From assembly GCA_012656075.1 (NCBI GenBank), contig JAAKBF010000027.1:124001-188000 (forward strand): a stretch of DNA of 64,000 bases, in the 5' to 3' direction. Position 1 is the stretch's first letter; each line of letters begins with the position of its first letter. The notes under the pieces were generated by a model. The model did not search any database and was not told the DNA's origin. It saw nothing but the letters and a program-made list of their open reading frames with translations. Shown here piece by piece: positions 43,528 to 55,489 of this stretch. The DNA is from Phytophthora hibernalis. Its lineage: Eukaryota > Oomycota > Peronosporomycetes > Peronosporales > Peronosporaceae. A program made the position numbers and the translations under genes.

Positions 43528-43984
43528 GTCAAGCGGAGTCTGCACCAACTCTGGATTTCGTGTTTGAAAAATCTGGTGTGTACTGTAGCCAATAAAAGCG
43601 TGATGGCTACATTTGCACAAAACGACTTCATCGACTGGCTTAACGCAAGAAGTGTAGGTTTTCAAAATCAAGCGGAGAGAAACCCGGAGAAACCCCGCCT
43701 GTGAGCACACGAGCCACACAATGACAAAAATGGATTTTATGGTAGAAATACCAGTATCCCTGAGAAGGCTGGAGGCATGAATCTGAACCATGGAGCCCAT
43801 TGTCAAATGTGAAATCGGTGTCAGTGTGAACAACGACCATGGGGCGTGAAGCACTTCAAGTGGGCCTTAGTCTTCCTCTTGGTTGAAGCAACGGAGGCGG
43901 GAATGCTTTGTTGTTCAGCCGATGAATATGAGACCACAAGTATCTTCAATCGGTCTGCCCCATGTATAATGAAAATAAGTGTGC

Positions 43985-44160
43985 AGATTAACCTGTCCTA
44001 AATGATACCTGACACACCTAATACACTGCTATATCTGATACGAAATCGATCCACCGACTTTGTAGTTAGTCATATATAATAAGTGTATGAAATCTGATAC
44101 CTATTGAACCTGATATTTGATAGCCAATTTGGCGGGATTTGATACTACCTAGCAAGACTG
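43985..44160 (+). repeat. Dispersed repeat family I, copy 1
   Basis: About 165 bp directly repeated at 60252-60416, with landmarks gatacgaaatcgatccaccg and agccaatttggcgggatttg. It abuts the pogo element at 44174. Non-coding. Confidence 0.75.
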
Positions 44161-44257
44161 AAAAAAGCTCGTACCGTATTCCTTCTGTGCTTACTGACTG
44201 GCACTCATTACTGACAACTCAACCAGCCAATCACAAGTAAGGAATTTCTGTACAGTC

Positions 44258-44563
44258 GTGCCTTATGTGCTAACTGACAAATTCAGCGAGGCACAGAAAG
44301 CGTACAACACCTCATTCTTCGATTGGCAGCGATGCCACAGCACCAAGGGCGGCAGCGGCCGCAAGAAGCTGAAGCACAGGCGTGCTAGCTTCACGAACCG
44401 GCACAAGCTGGAGGTGGTCTATCATTTCAATAGCTGCAACAACATGGCCCAGACTCTGCGTGTCTTTCGAAACAAGTGGGTACAAATGCTGCGAGGACAA
44501 CTTCGGGACCACGGTGGGTCTACGCACGCGTTCAAGTTCGCTGCTCCTACACTTTGCGAGTAG
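44258..44563 (+). pseudogene. N-terminal HTH part of the pogo-like transposase
   Basis: A 101-residue frame with RASFTNRHKLEVVYHFNSC and NNMAQTLRVF, a helix-turn-helix of the kind that begins DDE_1 (pogo/Tigger) transposases and binds the TIRs. The catalytic part is not present; the matching acidic C-terminus (SFSDLESELEGIEILG then TAA) is read at about 46385-46456. The gene was split or partly replaced by the mariner insertion. Confidence 0.6.
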
Positions 44564-44698
44564 GTCTGCCCAAACTGGGAGATGCTGTCTGCTTCTACCA
44601 TTATGAATGGGTTTCGACGCGCTCATATTCTTGCGCCTCTACCTGCAAGAGGGCCTGCAGTCGACGAGTTGGCCTCGCCGCAAGATACTCCCGTAGCT

Positions 44699-46078
44699 CT
44701 ACACCAATGCACGGCGTTATTCACAAAGTCAGCACTCGAATTCAAAAAGTGCGCACTCAAAATCAAAAACCTGTCAGCTGTACTACCTTTGAAATTAATA
44801 TTACCTCTCATATCTGATCGACAAATTATGTTCCGACTTTCATGTCCTCAAAGCGGAGAGCACGTTGGTGATGAAGCAGCGCATGACAGAACTCTATTGC
44901 ACAGCTCTGGTGTCACCACTTCGGCAAAAACGGGGTCTGCCGCAAGCTCGAGATACCCGGCACGGTGCTCCGTAATGGTCGTGCCTTCGGGGACGCGTAG
45001 AATGGCAGGACGCTGCCGCACAAGAAAGCGCTTTACAGCGCTCTTGTAGACAGAGAAGACATTCTCTATCAGGTTCAGCATAGGGAGTAGGGCCCCAGCT
45101 TCAGCATATCGGCGGCTTGGAACTCTTCTTCGGCGAACACGTCGTTGGCGTTGGTGTGGCACGGGGCATTGTCAAGCACGACCACGACTTCGTTAAGCGG
45201 GGTGGACTCCTTGATGTGGCGCAGGAAGCGTCGGATAAACTCGTTCGCTAGTTTAGCAGTGAATGATCCGAACTGCGACTCTTGATAGGCCAGACCAGTA
45301 CTCGAGATAACGGCAATAGCTTACCTTTACTGGCAACACCAGTCTGTACGGCGCATCGCCCTCGCTTACTCCATCCACGTCCGCGTGAGCACCACAAGTT
45401 GAAGTTCGTTTCGTCCAAACAAAACACCTTCTTAGCGTTAGCGAGCGCTTCGTAAACTTGATCACGTACTCGTAACGTTTTTGCTTGTTGACCGCATTGT
45501 TGCGGTTCACAATGTCGCGGTGCAACTTCTTCAGCGTGAAGCTGCGTGCATCAAGAGACCGCCGCACGGTCTCCCTGTTGACGACCACGTTAAATTTCTG
45601 CTCGACGAGCTCCGCCATCTGGACGAGCGTCAGCTCTGGCGTCGTTTCGAGCTCGCCGAGCAGATAATAAACGTGAATAATACGTAGCTTCTTAGTCGAC
45701 CCGTCGCGCTGGTGTTGGTCGCCACTCCAGTCGCCAGTGTCCATGGCGGCCTTGATCCACCCCATGCAGTGCGCGCGTTGACGGCGTGGAGCTCCGCCAC
45801 AGTCTTCCAGTCGCCGGCGTCCTTCGCCACTCGGAGGACGAGCGTGCGCACTTGTCTAGGGTAGGTCTTGTACTTGCTGGGTGGCATGGCGCCAAAACGG
45901 AAGTGAGCTTGTTGTTGTGAAAGCGGTTTGCTTCGCGCCAAGTTTCCCGCTGTCGAGAAGGGCATTTGACACCAACCAATATTCCCTGCAACAATAAATA
46001 CTGATAAATTATACAGTGAGTTTTGATTTTGAGTGCGCACTTTTGAATTCGAGTGAATAACGCCGTACATTGGTGTAG
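44699..46078 (-). mobile_element. Mariner/Tc1-like transposon nested in the pogo element
   Basis: TIRs of about 60-70 bp: 44699-44770 (ctacaccaatgcacggcgtt, then agtgcgcactcaaaatcaaa) and 46020-46078 inverted. The left copy carries a small extra segment (aaagtcagc). The transposase lies between them on the minus strand. A clean TA duplication at the outer ends is not visible. Confidence 0.78.
44840..45892 (-). pseudogene. Mariner/Tc1-like DDE transposase (broken)
   Basis: Starts near ATG 45892 (MPPSKYKTYPRQVRTLVL), a HTH region. 45765-45253 continues with LTLVQMAELVEQKFNVVVNRETV and FTLKKLHRDIVNRN. The first catalytic motif is VCLDETNFNLWC, read in a neighbouring frame near 45410. The second is VVLDNAPCH near 45180, and the third, after a frame change, is SPMLNLIENVFSVYKSAVKRF near 45080. 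The frame ends around 44848. At least three frame changes make it inactive. It would cut and paste at TA dinucleotides when intact. Confidence 0.82.
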
Positions 46079-46567
46079 AAGAACTCCAACTGATCGATAC
46101 ACCGTTCACTCTAATTAGTCTGACCCTGACTAATAATGGTGTACGAATTTTGTTGTAGAAATCCAAACTTTTGATTTGATCTTGTGATAACAATATTTAA
46201 ATTTGATTGAAAGTAAGATCATGATTGGCTTCGGCTCTGCGATATCTGTCTAAAACCGCTGTCTTCGTGCTCTTTTGAGCTATTTAGGAAAAATTGTCGG
46301 CCATGGTGTCACGAAAAAGGACAGAAGCATGACTATTTTCGAAGCACGACTGAATAGAGTGAACGGTGTAGCCTAATTCACGATCTATCGTCTGACAACG
46401 AGCTCAGTTTTTCTGACTTGGAGTCCGAGCTGGAAGGGATCGAGATTTTGGGTTAAGATTTTTTTCTCACGTCACATATTTCTTAGTGAAGGTAACTTTT
46501 CTGTTCGGTGGTAGCCACCGTGCAAATCGTGAATATGGGTGTCAGTAAGCACAGAAGGAATACGGTA

Positions 46568-47258
46568 ATGAATGTCTGAGTAGTTTTCTCTTCTTGATCG
46601 AGACAAAAATCCTCGGGCACTCGTAACTGCAGCTTCCGAAGGTCCTTCAGGGCAGGTTGTAGGGATCCCGGACAGAACGTGTTTACGTTTTTCTGTAGTT
46701 TTCGTCCACGTGCGCATTTTTAAAGTTATCCCGGATATCCCGGACACCGTCCAGGGTCCCGGACAGCTCCCACGGAGCTGCGCATGAAAACAAGCTCGAG
46801 CACAGACCTTCGTATGAGTACAACGTTGACTTTACCATGATTTTCAAATATGCTCACTGGTTGGGAGACTTTGTCGACAACTCCACCACAATCTTCGATG
46901 AATAATCTCCTTCTTCTCCAATCGATGGCTAAGCAGAACAGGTTGTATTTTCTTTGATTAATGTTATGAGTCGCTGTCTAGGAAACCTTTGCGATCATAC
47001 CTTGCTAACTACCACAAGTACATTATCTCCTCTCTTCCCCTACTGTGAATTTCCAACTCCTCACCTGCCGCTTCCTGCCGCATCACCGACGAGGACCAGG
47101 CGTTGTCTATCGCGGAACCGTTGATCAAGTCCGGGTTGTCAGGAGCTCCAGGCGCCCCAGACGCAGAACTAGTCACCGCCGTAAAGACCGGCCGCGAACG
47201 TCGCGGCCACCATGAATTCGAGGCCCTTGTCTGGGCATAATTCGTTGATGGGAGTGTC
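46568..47258. other. No gene seen; includes a short dispersed repeat
   Basis: 46565-46660 (gagtagttttctcttcttg, then cctcgggcactcgta) is directly repeated at about 60445-60510. The rest is non-coding; the minus frame 47305-47009 shows no domain. Confidence 0.5.
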
Positions 47259-47263
47259 GTTCC

Positions 47264-47479
47264 TGTGACGCATGCATCGTTAGCAAGATGAAACCAACGA
47301 GCCACGTGACAGCACTATCCGTTTTGGAACGGACAACGGATACTCCACCACCTTTGTAGCTCTAGATAACCTACGACGCCAGGCCCTCTAGTTCGATTTC
47401 ATTCGATAGCTCTGTCTTCTTTTCTTCTCTTCAATATCAAGTCCTCTTTCCAAGACTCCGCTCTACAGATCACGTGACA
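47264..47479 (+). repeat. 5' LTR of the chromodomain Gypsy element
   Basis: Begins TGTGACGCATGC and ends ACGTGACA, so it has the TG...CA ends of LTRs. The following atttcgaaatcagagtgaaa is the primer-binding region by position. It is almost identical in Gypsy copy 1, but I could not assign a tRNA. Confidence 0.92.
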
Positions 47480-47560
47480 ATTTCGAAATCAGAGTGAAAA
47501 CTCTGTACGACCGTATTTGAGGCACTTCCGTACTTACCTGCTTAAGTACGAAACAAGTGC

Positions 47561-49199
47561 ATGCAACGACCCAAGACAACCCGCGCTGCTGAAGATACCT
47601 CGCCGAATTTGCGACCTCGCCAGCAGCCAAGCACAGACGGCGAAGCCATGGATCTCGCGTCAGTCCCAGGGCAGCCTGCGTCAAGCACACCACGCACCGC
47701 GGCACCGCAAGGGCCGGGTGCTCAACCCAATACTTCGCCCCGCCTCCAGTTCCTGGTGCGGCTATGCCTCAGCCTGGCCCTGGCACAAGCGATGATGTTA
47801 TCACCCAGCTTCTGCATGTTATGGCAGCGCAGCAGCAGGCTCAGTTCCAAGCCTTCATGGATCAACAACAAACTTTCAGCGCGAGATGTTCGAGCCACAC
47901 TCTCGGGTGACTCGCCAAAAGGATAAGGCCGAGCCTTCTAAGTTCTATGGCCGAGATGACGAGGATCTCGAGTTGTGGCTGTTCGACATAGAAGAGCACC
48001 TGAGCGGCTATGCACGCGAGCGTGACAGCTGTGATTCTCGCTTCGTCGACATGGTTGTACCTTTTCTTGGACCTGACGCGATGTCATGGTACAGAGAGTT
48101 TAAGAACATCCTTGGTGAGCAACCGCAGACATGGTTCGTTCTCAAACAGCAAATCTGCGTTCGTGAAAGTGAAAGTGACTTCGATTTTAAGCTACATTCC
48201 AAGTTGTACGACTTGCAAGTTTCCGACACTCAGCATGAATACACGTCCGAATTCATGCTGCTACTCTCACAGTCATCACTGGAACTACCTGAAGTGGTAA
48301 AACGCTGGTTGTACCAGCAGAATCCGCGGGCAGACACGTCTAGCCCCATTTCGCAGAATATCCCGTTGACTCTGCAGGAGAATATCGACCACGTGCAGCG
48401 CTTTGGAGACGCTCGCAAGCCCGCAAAGTTTCGCCATAATCAGAATCAGAAGGGTTCGGGGTCAACTTCAACTTCGATTCGGCCTGATTCGGCTCCCAAT
48501 TCGACTAAGACCAACTCCCGGAAGAGCAATCCCGCATCGGGGTTAGTCACGCCAAAACACCAGGATTCGTTCCGACCTGCCACGCATGTGGTGGGCTGGC
48601 GCCCCACCAAGAAAGACGCTGCAGCCGCCCGTCATACGACTGCAAGCCGTCAATCCAATTGTCTCTCTAATACTGCCTCGCCCAACTTCCATTACGGCTC
48701 TGGAGAAGCAGTTATTAGATTCTCGACTACAAAAATCTATGGCTACCTGGAGCAACAGGGTCACATCGGCGATCTTACTGCATCCGCTTTTATCGACTGT
48801 GGCGCATCTTTCAATGCTATCTCGCCTCAACTGGAACAGGCGTTGAAGCTGACAGTGCATGACTACCGCAAAACGCTTACACTTCGGCTTGGTTGTGGCT
48901 CGACTAAGGTTGTACCTCGGCGAGTCGCCAAACTTTCATATGATCTCCCCGGCTTTCGCACGTACTACTCGAAGGCATTTACATTAGATATTCCGGAAGG
49001 CAAGGACATCCTATTAGGCATGCCTTGGCTAGTCGAGAATAATCCCGATATTGACTGGCAGCTCCTACAGGTGACACCCCGCTCTGAACCGACGAAAACT
49101 CAGACATTTCGCCCCTGTGTGTGTTCTTCACCATCTTCACATGTCGGTGGTGGCGCCGTCGCACCAGACAATCGGTGGTTTCTGATGAAGAAGCCTTAA
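47561..49199 (+). pseudogene. Gypsy gag-protease
   Basis: Begins near ATG 47561 (MQRPKTTRAAEDTSP) and changes frame near 47890 into a 437-residue open frame ending TAA 49199. Gag shows DEDLELWLFDIEEHLSGYA and FLGPDAMSWYREFKNIL (capsid). The nucleocapsid-like stretch is Ser/Asn-rich without an obvious CCHC knuckle. The protease shows SAFIDCGASFNAIS, where the usual catalytic D(S/T)G reads DCG, and DIPEGKDILLGMPWLVE. Gag forms the particle and the aspartic protease cuts the polyprotein. Apart from the early frame change this part is the best preserved in the element. Confidence 0.85.
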
Positions 49200-52100
49200 C
49201 TAACTATTACTATCAGCACGGCCACCAAGCAGCAATCGGTACAACTCGGCTGGTTCGCAACCGTGACTTAAAGCGGTTGCTTCGAGAGCTCGAAAACGAC
49301 GGTCAACCTTCTAGCAAGGCCGATATGGCGTGGGAAGCGCTTGGGTCTTCGCACGGCCTACAAGCTAATCAGCCGCTTCCGCCATTCAGTGTTCCGGTCG
49401 CATCTGCCCTCGATTCCAAGCAGAAGCAGACGCCAAGATTGAGTTGACGGACGACGACCCACTTCACCGTAAACAGTTTCCCTCTCCGCGGAGCAGCGTG
49501 AAGCGATTCGTGAGTGGACACGGGAAATGGTGGCCGTAAACATTATTCGGCCGTCAACCTCACCATATTGTGCTCCAACTTTCTGTGTGAAGAAGAGCAG
49601 CGCATAGTTCACGATTTTGCGGGCTCCATTCAAAAATTCGAGTTCCTGCAAACCCAATCCCGAGAAAAGACGACATCCTTCGCGCGATGGCACGCGGTCG
49701 CTTATTCTCCGCGATCGACCTGCTCTGGGTTTCTTCCAGGTCAAGCTACAGGAAATCTATCCCATTTGCGACGCCAGATGGCTTGTTCAACTACTTGGTC
49801 ACGCCAATGGGTGTGTCAAGCAGCCCCTCTTCCTTTAACCGACTCGTGCGATAAATTTTTGAGGACCTCCAAAACTGCTGTCAAACCTACTTCGACGATC
49901 TGTTTGTTTTCACACCTTCAGACTCAGTTGAGGAGCACCTTGGAGCACTGGAAAGGTGCTAATTTGCTGTGTGGAGCAGCAATTATACGTGAAAATCGAG
50001 AAGTGTACGTTCTGTTCGACGAAAATCCCCTGCTTAGGCGACTATATTGGTCGTGACGGTGTTCGCATGGACCCTAGTAAAGTTCAACACATACAGGAGT
50101 GGCCCATTCCCCGAAACAAACAAGAACTCCAATCATTTTTAAGCACTTGTGACTACGTCTTGCGATTTTGCCCTGATTTGCTTCACTGGCGGCGCCCCTC
50201 ACCGACCTCACTAAAAATCGGTCGGCAAGAGACCCAATCACGTTCGAAGAAGTTCACGTCACTGCGTTCAACGAGATGAAGAAGCGGTTGACACGACCCC
50301 AGTCCTCGCACATCCCGATTTTGACCTACCATTTCACGTCTAGATGGATGCTTCCGACTTTGCAATCGGTGTTTATCTTTTTCAGCGGAACGATGGCGGC
50401 GAAGAGCGGATTGTGGCTTATGGAGGAAGAAATCTTTCGAAAGCAGAGACCATCTATCCAACGAGAGAGAAGGAATTGCTCGCAGCCCTTTACACAATGC
50501 GTTTGTGGAAAGTGTACCTGATCGATCGACCATTTTTTTATCAACACGGATCACCGTACAATTGATGGGATCCTCGAACAGCAAACGTGTTCGCAACGTT
50601 TAGCACGCTGACTTAACGAGCTTGCATTATTTCAGCCCATCTTCCAGTGGATTAAAGGGTCTTCGAATGTTGTCGCCGACATGGTATCTCGTAATCCTCT
50701 GTGGAAAGACGAGACTTCACGCGCGGTAAGCCTATCAGCCCTGCTTCGTTCAATTACATGAGCAGAAGAAGACGACCCAGCTGCTTTGTTCACGCTGTCA
50801 ACCGAAGAACGTCCGGCAATAACTGGTATTTGCAGGAAACTCATGGCAAAGGATTCGTTTACAGGTCCCATCATGCAGCGTTTGGTATCACCACCTGCAA
50901 ATTCGTCAAACGAGCTACGACATTTTGCTGTCAAAGATGGGTTGTTGTACTTTCAACCTTTCGCTAACGCCCACAGCGATTGACAAGACCCTTCGCGATC
51001 GAGTGCTTTTTGAGGAACTCGATGTAGCTTCCCGCGGCCATCCAGGACAACACGTGACCCACCTTTTGCGACAGCCAAATATTATTGGCCCAACATGGCT
51101 AAGAGTGTAACAGACTACGTCTCGTCGAACGAATCATGCCAGCGGATCAAGAATCCTCGTGGTAAACCCCAGGGCTACTTACACCACTTGAAGTTCCATC
51201 GAATCGCTGGCAGGATATCAGTATGGATTTCATGGTGAGTCTCCCAAAGTCTACAAACGGATTCGATTCAGTCATGGTCATCGTCGACAAATTGACGAAG
51301 CGAGCACATTTTCTCCCGACTTCAACGCGGGCTTCGGCACTGGAGGTCGCTCGCCTGTTTTGTAACCAGTATCAGAAGCTTCATGGGTTGCCGAAACCAA
51401 TTGTATCGGATGAGACGCTAAATTCACATCCAGACTGTGGCAGAGCATCACACAGTTGCAAGACACGCAGTTGAAGATGAGTACCACGTTCAAACCCTCC
51501 ACCGATGGACAAGCTGAAGTACCCAACAAGTTTATTATCGAATACATTCGGCATTATCTGCGTCCCGAGCGGTCGACTGGGAAGAACTGCTCCCAATCGC
51601 TGAATTCGCGTTCAAATTCGAGGCATCACTCAGCAATTGGAATGTCCCTTTCGTTGCTGACCTCGGCTATCTTCCTCGATCAGTTGGTGATTTGGTGTTT
51701 GAGCAGACAGCATCAGCATATAAACCAGCAGCTACCTTCATTGAACATCAGCGCTCCACCTTGATAGCAGCACAGGATGCTATGGCACACACTCAACGCT
51801 CATGGCACCATTTTTATGACCGCAATCGGCCAGACGTCAAGTTCTCCATCAACGACAAGGTCCTATTGGACTCCAAGAATCTCGACTTAGCTCATACAGG
51901 CACAGGAGGCTAGCGAAAATTTGCTGCCCGCTTCATCGGACCTTATCGAATCACGAATATCACCGGACCCGATCGGTACCGACTGACACTACCCCTGGTC
52001 TTCGTCTACATCCTGAATTCCACGTGTCCCTACTTCGGCCTCACAATCAAGACCCTGACACAAATCGACAACAACGAGTGCCAGAGGTACTGCTAGCTGA

Positions 52101-52227
52101 TGGCGTCACCAGGCACCTGGTACAGACCATTATCGGCTATCGGAAACGTGCGGGCATCCAGCAATATCACGTGCAGTGGGTTGATACCAACATCGAAACC
52201 TCTCGAAAATATTGGTTAAGTACATGA
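49200..52227 (+). pseudogene. Gypsy pol: RT, RNase H, integrase, chromodomain (broken)
   Basis: RT starts near 49480 (REWTREMVAVNIIRPSTSPY) and, through several frame changes, reaches the catalytic YFDDLFVFTPS near 49890. RNase H follows (MDASDFAIGVYLFQRNDGGE, 50344-50400, and YPTREKELLAAL). The integrase has a zinc-binding remnant (HPGQHVTHLLRQPN, about 51040), core start SMDFMVSLPKSTNGFDSVMV (51223) and the second Asp in PIVSDETL (about 51410). The end carries a chromodomain-like block, PEVLLADGVTRHLVQTIIGY and YHVQWVDTN (52084-52190), which suggests chromatin-guided integration. Stops at many places disable it. Confidence 0.85.
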
Positions 52228-52279
52228 ACTCATCATAAAATACTTGGACAAGCTGCCCTCTACCTGCACTACTGCGTCC

Positions 52280-52290
52280 AAAGGAGGGAT
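52280..52290 (+). other. Polypurine tract of the Gypsy element
   Basis: aaaggagggat sits directly before the 3' LTR and would prime second-strand synthesis. Confidence 0.7.
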
Positions 52291-52506
52291 TGTGATGCAT
52301 GCATCGTCAGCAAGATGAAACCAACGAGCCACGTGACAGCACTATCCGTTTTGGAACGGACAACGGATACTCCACCACATTTGTAGCTCAAGGTAACCTA
52401 CGACGCAAGGCCCTCTAGTTCGATTTCATTCGATAGCTCTGTCTTCTTTTCTTCTCTTCAATATCAAGTCCTCTTTCCAAGACTCCGCTCTACAGATGAC
52501 GTGACA
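52291..52506 (+). repeat. 3' LTR of the chromodomain Gypsy element
   Basis: 216 bp, TGTGATGCATGC to ACGTGACA, same length as the 5' LTR. Confidence 0.92.
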
Positions 52507-52891
52507 GTTCCACCTTAACCCGTCTGGTACTTCATGCGCCACTCCGGTACCGTAGTGTCCTCTGCGCCGACGACCTTGTATAGGCACGCTTTCTCTGAGT
52601 TTCGCGCCTTTTCGAGCGATCGATGCTGGTCGTTCACTCCCAAAACTGGTATGGTCGGTCATTTATTGTTTTATTACCTAGGACTATAAATTTACACGAA
52701 TCGGTCCCGTATTCGGAGACTTCGATCCCGGTATCCGGGAGGTATATCCTTAGCCGTCTTTCAGACGCTTTTCATCGAGATCAGGGTGCTCTGTCAGCAA
52801 AATCTAGTACCGGATATTCTTTGTTATGGGATACACCCTCGTATCACTACATTATGCTTTCTTTGTTAACCTTTACTCTCCAAGTGCGCAT

Positions 52892-53045
52892 ACTTGTATG
52901 ATCGTGAGACCTGATTCGTAAATTTGATAGTAATAGCACTACTGTACAATAGTAGTGATATTACTATCCAAATTTTGCGATACTGTACAATAGTAGTGAT
53001 ATTACTATCCAAATTTTGCGAATCAGGTCTCACGATCATACAAGT
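52892..53045. repeat. 154-bp palindromic foldback element with internal tandem units
   Basis: The outer arms acttgtatgatcgtgagacc (52892) and ggtctcacgatcatacaagt (ending 53045) are exact inverses over about 27 bp. The interior has nested units of gatattactatccaaatttt with cactactgtacaatagtagt. A further partial unit with the same core continues to about 53105. This looks like a small MITE that has inserted into or duplicated with itself. Confidence 0.8.
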
Positions 53046-53159
53046 ACACTACTATAGTTCAGTAGTGCTATTACTATCCAAATTTTGCGAATCAGGTCTA
53101 CTATTGCTAATACTATCTTGGCATTTTTCGCGACTGCTATAGTAGTGATACAGCACTAC

Positions 53160-53570
53160 TATAGCACTCGTATATGTTTTGCAACCATGCACCCAGCAGC
53201 TTAAGATGAAGGAGCGGGCAAGGACGAGGGCGGGAACCAACATCCACTCTCCACCAACAAACGAGAGCAAGAAGGACAAGGGGGCGATCTGCGCAAGCAC
53301 CAACGCTTTTAACGACAAGTCGATAAAATTGATGCATATACGTGGGAAGAAGTCTAACGCGGACATGATCCGGAGAGACTTAATGTTTTTGTAGATCACA
53401 GCAGCCTCAATCGGGTCTGCGATAACACCTCAAACTATCCAGTATACTCAGCTAAAAGATAGTTTATAGGAAAGCGGCCGCTTTTAGAATGCTATTGTTG
53501 TCCTAGCAATGAAGACGAAGGAAAAGATTTCATTCTCCTTTTTCCGGGTTCAAACACACACGCGAAAGGC
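53160..53570. other. No gene seen
   Basis: Lys/Arg-rich short frames (for example 53179-53394) without a family motif. Probably the flank of the following PiggyBac-like relic. Confidence 0.4.
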
Positions 53571-53573
53571 ACG

Positions 53574-55480
53574 ATGATGCAGGTCGGATCACGCGTTGTT
53601 GGAAAAACCAATCGAACCCTGGGAAGGACTGGCATCTTTCTTGACGTGAACACAGAAGGCCGCCAGCACAAGTGTGATGTCGAATGGTCATGTGGAGCTC
53701 GCGAGATCGTAGCAGCACGGTCAATTTCTCTCGCTGTAGTACAATCAACCCTGTCAGAGAGCGAAACCGCCCAAAATACATCAACCTTCACCGATCTTCT
53801 GCTCCGCTTCAACGAAGGTGCTTCAGTAGATATGGAATCCTCGTCGTCAATCGACGAAGGTGAATTGCATTGCGAGGAAAGCAATGAACACGAGCAAGAC
53901 GATGGAGTTATTTATGCAAACGGGAGAAAGTGGACACCTTGTGAATCAGTTCTGGTGGACCCAGGAGCCCACGTCCAACCCCGTCGGGCTTGGCTGTTGT
54001 GGCCTCAGCCTCTGACTCTAGGCGATTGTACGCTGGCCAAGTACTTCTATCTCATGTACCCTATGTCTACATTGACAATTACGATAACGTCTACGAACCG
54101 CAACCTCAAAAGAAACAGTATCGACGCATCAATGTGGGAGACTGGTTCAAGTGGATAGGAATTCGATTAGCGATGGCTTTTGAGCCGCGTCGTGAACCAC
54201 TGCCAATGTACTGGGAGCATCGTGCATAAGACAGCGGTGTTGGCACTGCAGCAAATTTTGGACAGCGCTTTGGAATGACAAGGCATTGTTTCGAGGAAAT
54301 TTTGGGCTGTATGGCGTTCGGCGAATCAATCGCAGCAGGCGATCCTTGGATGCCAATACGGCCCATTCTAAATGGATTCAATGAGCGCCGCCGACAAGTT
54401 GTTTCTCCCGGAACTGTGCTTTGTGTCGATGAGTCAATGAGTGCGTGGAAGGGTAGAGAGGGCGAGTATTGCCATGATGGTATGCCGCACAAGATCAAAA
54501 TTGTTCGAAAGCCTGAAGGCTTGGGTGCTGGGCTGAAGGCTATCGCCGATGGTGATACAGGTATCATATTGCGTTTAATACTGGTTGAAGGATCCACGTG
54601 ACAACGCCCGAAGCCCTACGCAGCAGAGTATGACGAAGGGACTGCAGTTGTGTTGCGCCTCGATGAACAATATCGTTGAGCTGGCCGTACGGTTGTTGCT
54701 GATAGTGCATTCGCATCTGTGAAGATGCTTGTTCAACTTGAGGCACGAAGAGGGCTTTTCTTCATGGGTATGGTAAAGACAGCCACTGTGGGGTTTCCCA
54801 TGAAGCATCTGAAGGACTGCTTTGCTACAATTCCTAAGCGAGGCTCGTTCAAAGTTTTATCGAGCACGACTGACATGAATACAACACTGTATGAAGCATG
54901 TTGGGCGGATAGAAAGCCAAAATCAATTATTGCAAACCGTGGAGCGACTCTGCCAGGTACAGACGCAGTTCGATCAAGACACTGATTGATAGAGCGTGAT
55001 GAAGTAGTGGAGAGACTGCGGTTTGAAAATGTATTGAACGCCCGCAAATGATCGAGTACTTCTTTTCAAAGTTCTCTATAGTCGATGTGCACAATCACCT
55101 GCGTCAAGGGAGCATAGCTCGAGAGAGAGTAGGCAACAATGTTTTGGGGCCATCGTTTGTTCAGCACGCTTCTTGGTATGATTACTGTCGACGCTTATCT
55201 CGCGTACCGCTATGAGGCATGTGAAAGCCATTTAGACAGCACCGTACTGGACTTTAATTGTTTTGTCTCTCAACTCGCTCATCAGCTCATATTCAATGAA
55301 TATCATTCCGCTTGAACAACCCGCAGCAATGCCGACGGCTCTACAGTTGAGGACGACATGGCTACACCTCATTCCATCGAGCAGCTAATCCAGTTTCCTC
55401 AGTACGTAGCAACACGAAAGCAGAAGTACCGTGCCCAGCGTAAATGCAACTTGTGCAAGGAGACAGCATCGTACTAAGGA
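53574..55480 (+). pseudogene. Second PiggyBac-like (DDE_Tnp_1_7) transposase relic
   Basis: Starts at 53574 (MMQVGSRVVGKTNRTLGRTG), with an N-terminal block of about 45 residues and then an acidic linker. The transposase core follows in shifted frames: WFKWIGIRLAMAFEP (about 54140), MTRHCFEEILGCMAFGE (54275), the first catalytic Asp in LCVDESMSAWKG (about 54420), KIKIVRKPEGLGAG, the second Asp in VVADSAFASVKMLVQ (about 54695), the third-Asp region VDVHNHLRQGS (about 55080), and a C-terminal KCNLCKE as start of a zinc motif (about 55440). Several stops and a frame change between 54600 and 54700 break it. It differs strongly from the 28-31 kb relic and shows no introns, so it is a separate lineage. 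Confidence 0.78.
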
Positions 55481-55489
55481 CCTGGTTGT

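Larger units (their letters stand above)
44174..46565 (+). mobile_element. Pogo-like DNA transposon with perfect 25-bp TIRs, host of a nested mariner
   Basis: Left TIR 44174-44198 begins ccgtattccttctgtgctta and is exactly inverted at 46541-46565. Both ends are flanked by TA (44172-44173 and 46566-46567), the target of pogo/mariner elements. The left part carries an N-terminal HTH frame and the right part an acidic transposase tail, both on the plus strand. The middle is occupied by a mariner in the opposite orientation. A small inverted repeat (acaccgttcactcta at about 46097 and 46354) lies to its right. Confidence 0.82.
47264..52506 (+). mobile_element. Full-length chromodomain Ty3/Gypsy retrotransposon (mutated)
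   Basis: A 5243-bp element with 216-bp LTRs (47264-47479 and 52291-52506) that differ at about seven positions, and a perfect 5-bp target duplication GTTCC (47259-47263 and 52507-52511). Internal order is gag, protease, RT, RNase H, integrase, chromodomain-like end. The seven differences (about 3%) indicate an insertion of moderate age. Many stops and frameshifts in pol mean it is now non-autonomous. Confidence 0.93.

Noticed and set aside
52925..53105. CRISPR-like array of repeats
   Set aside because: The units are palindromic and nested without unique spacers, and the DNA is eukaryotic.
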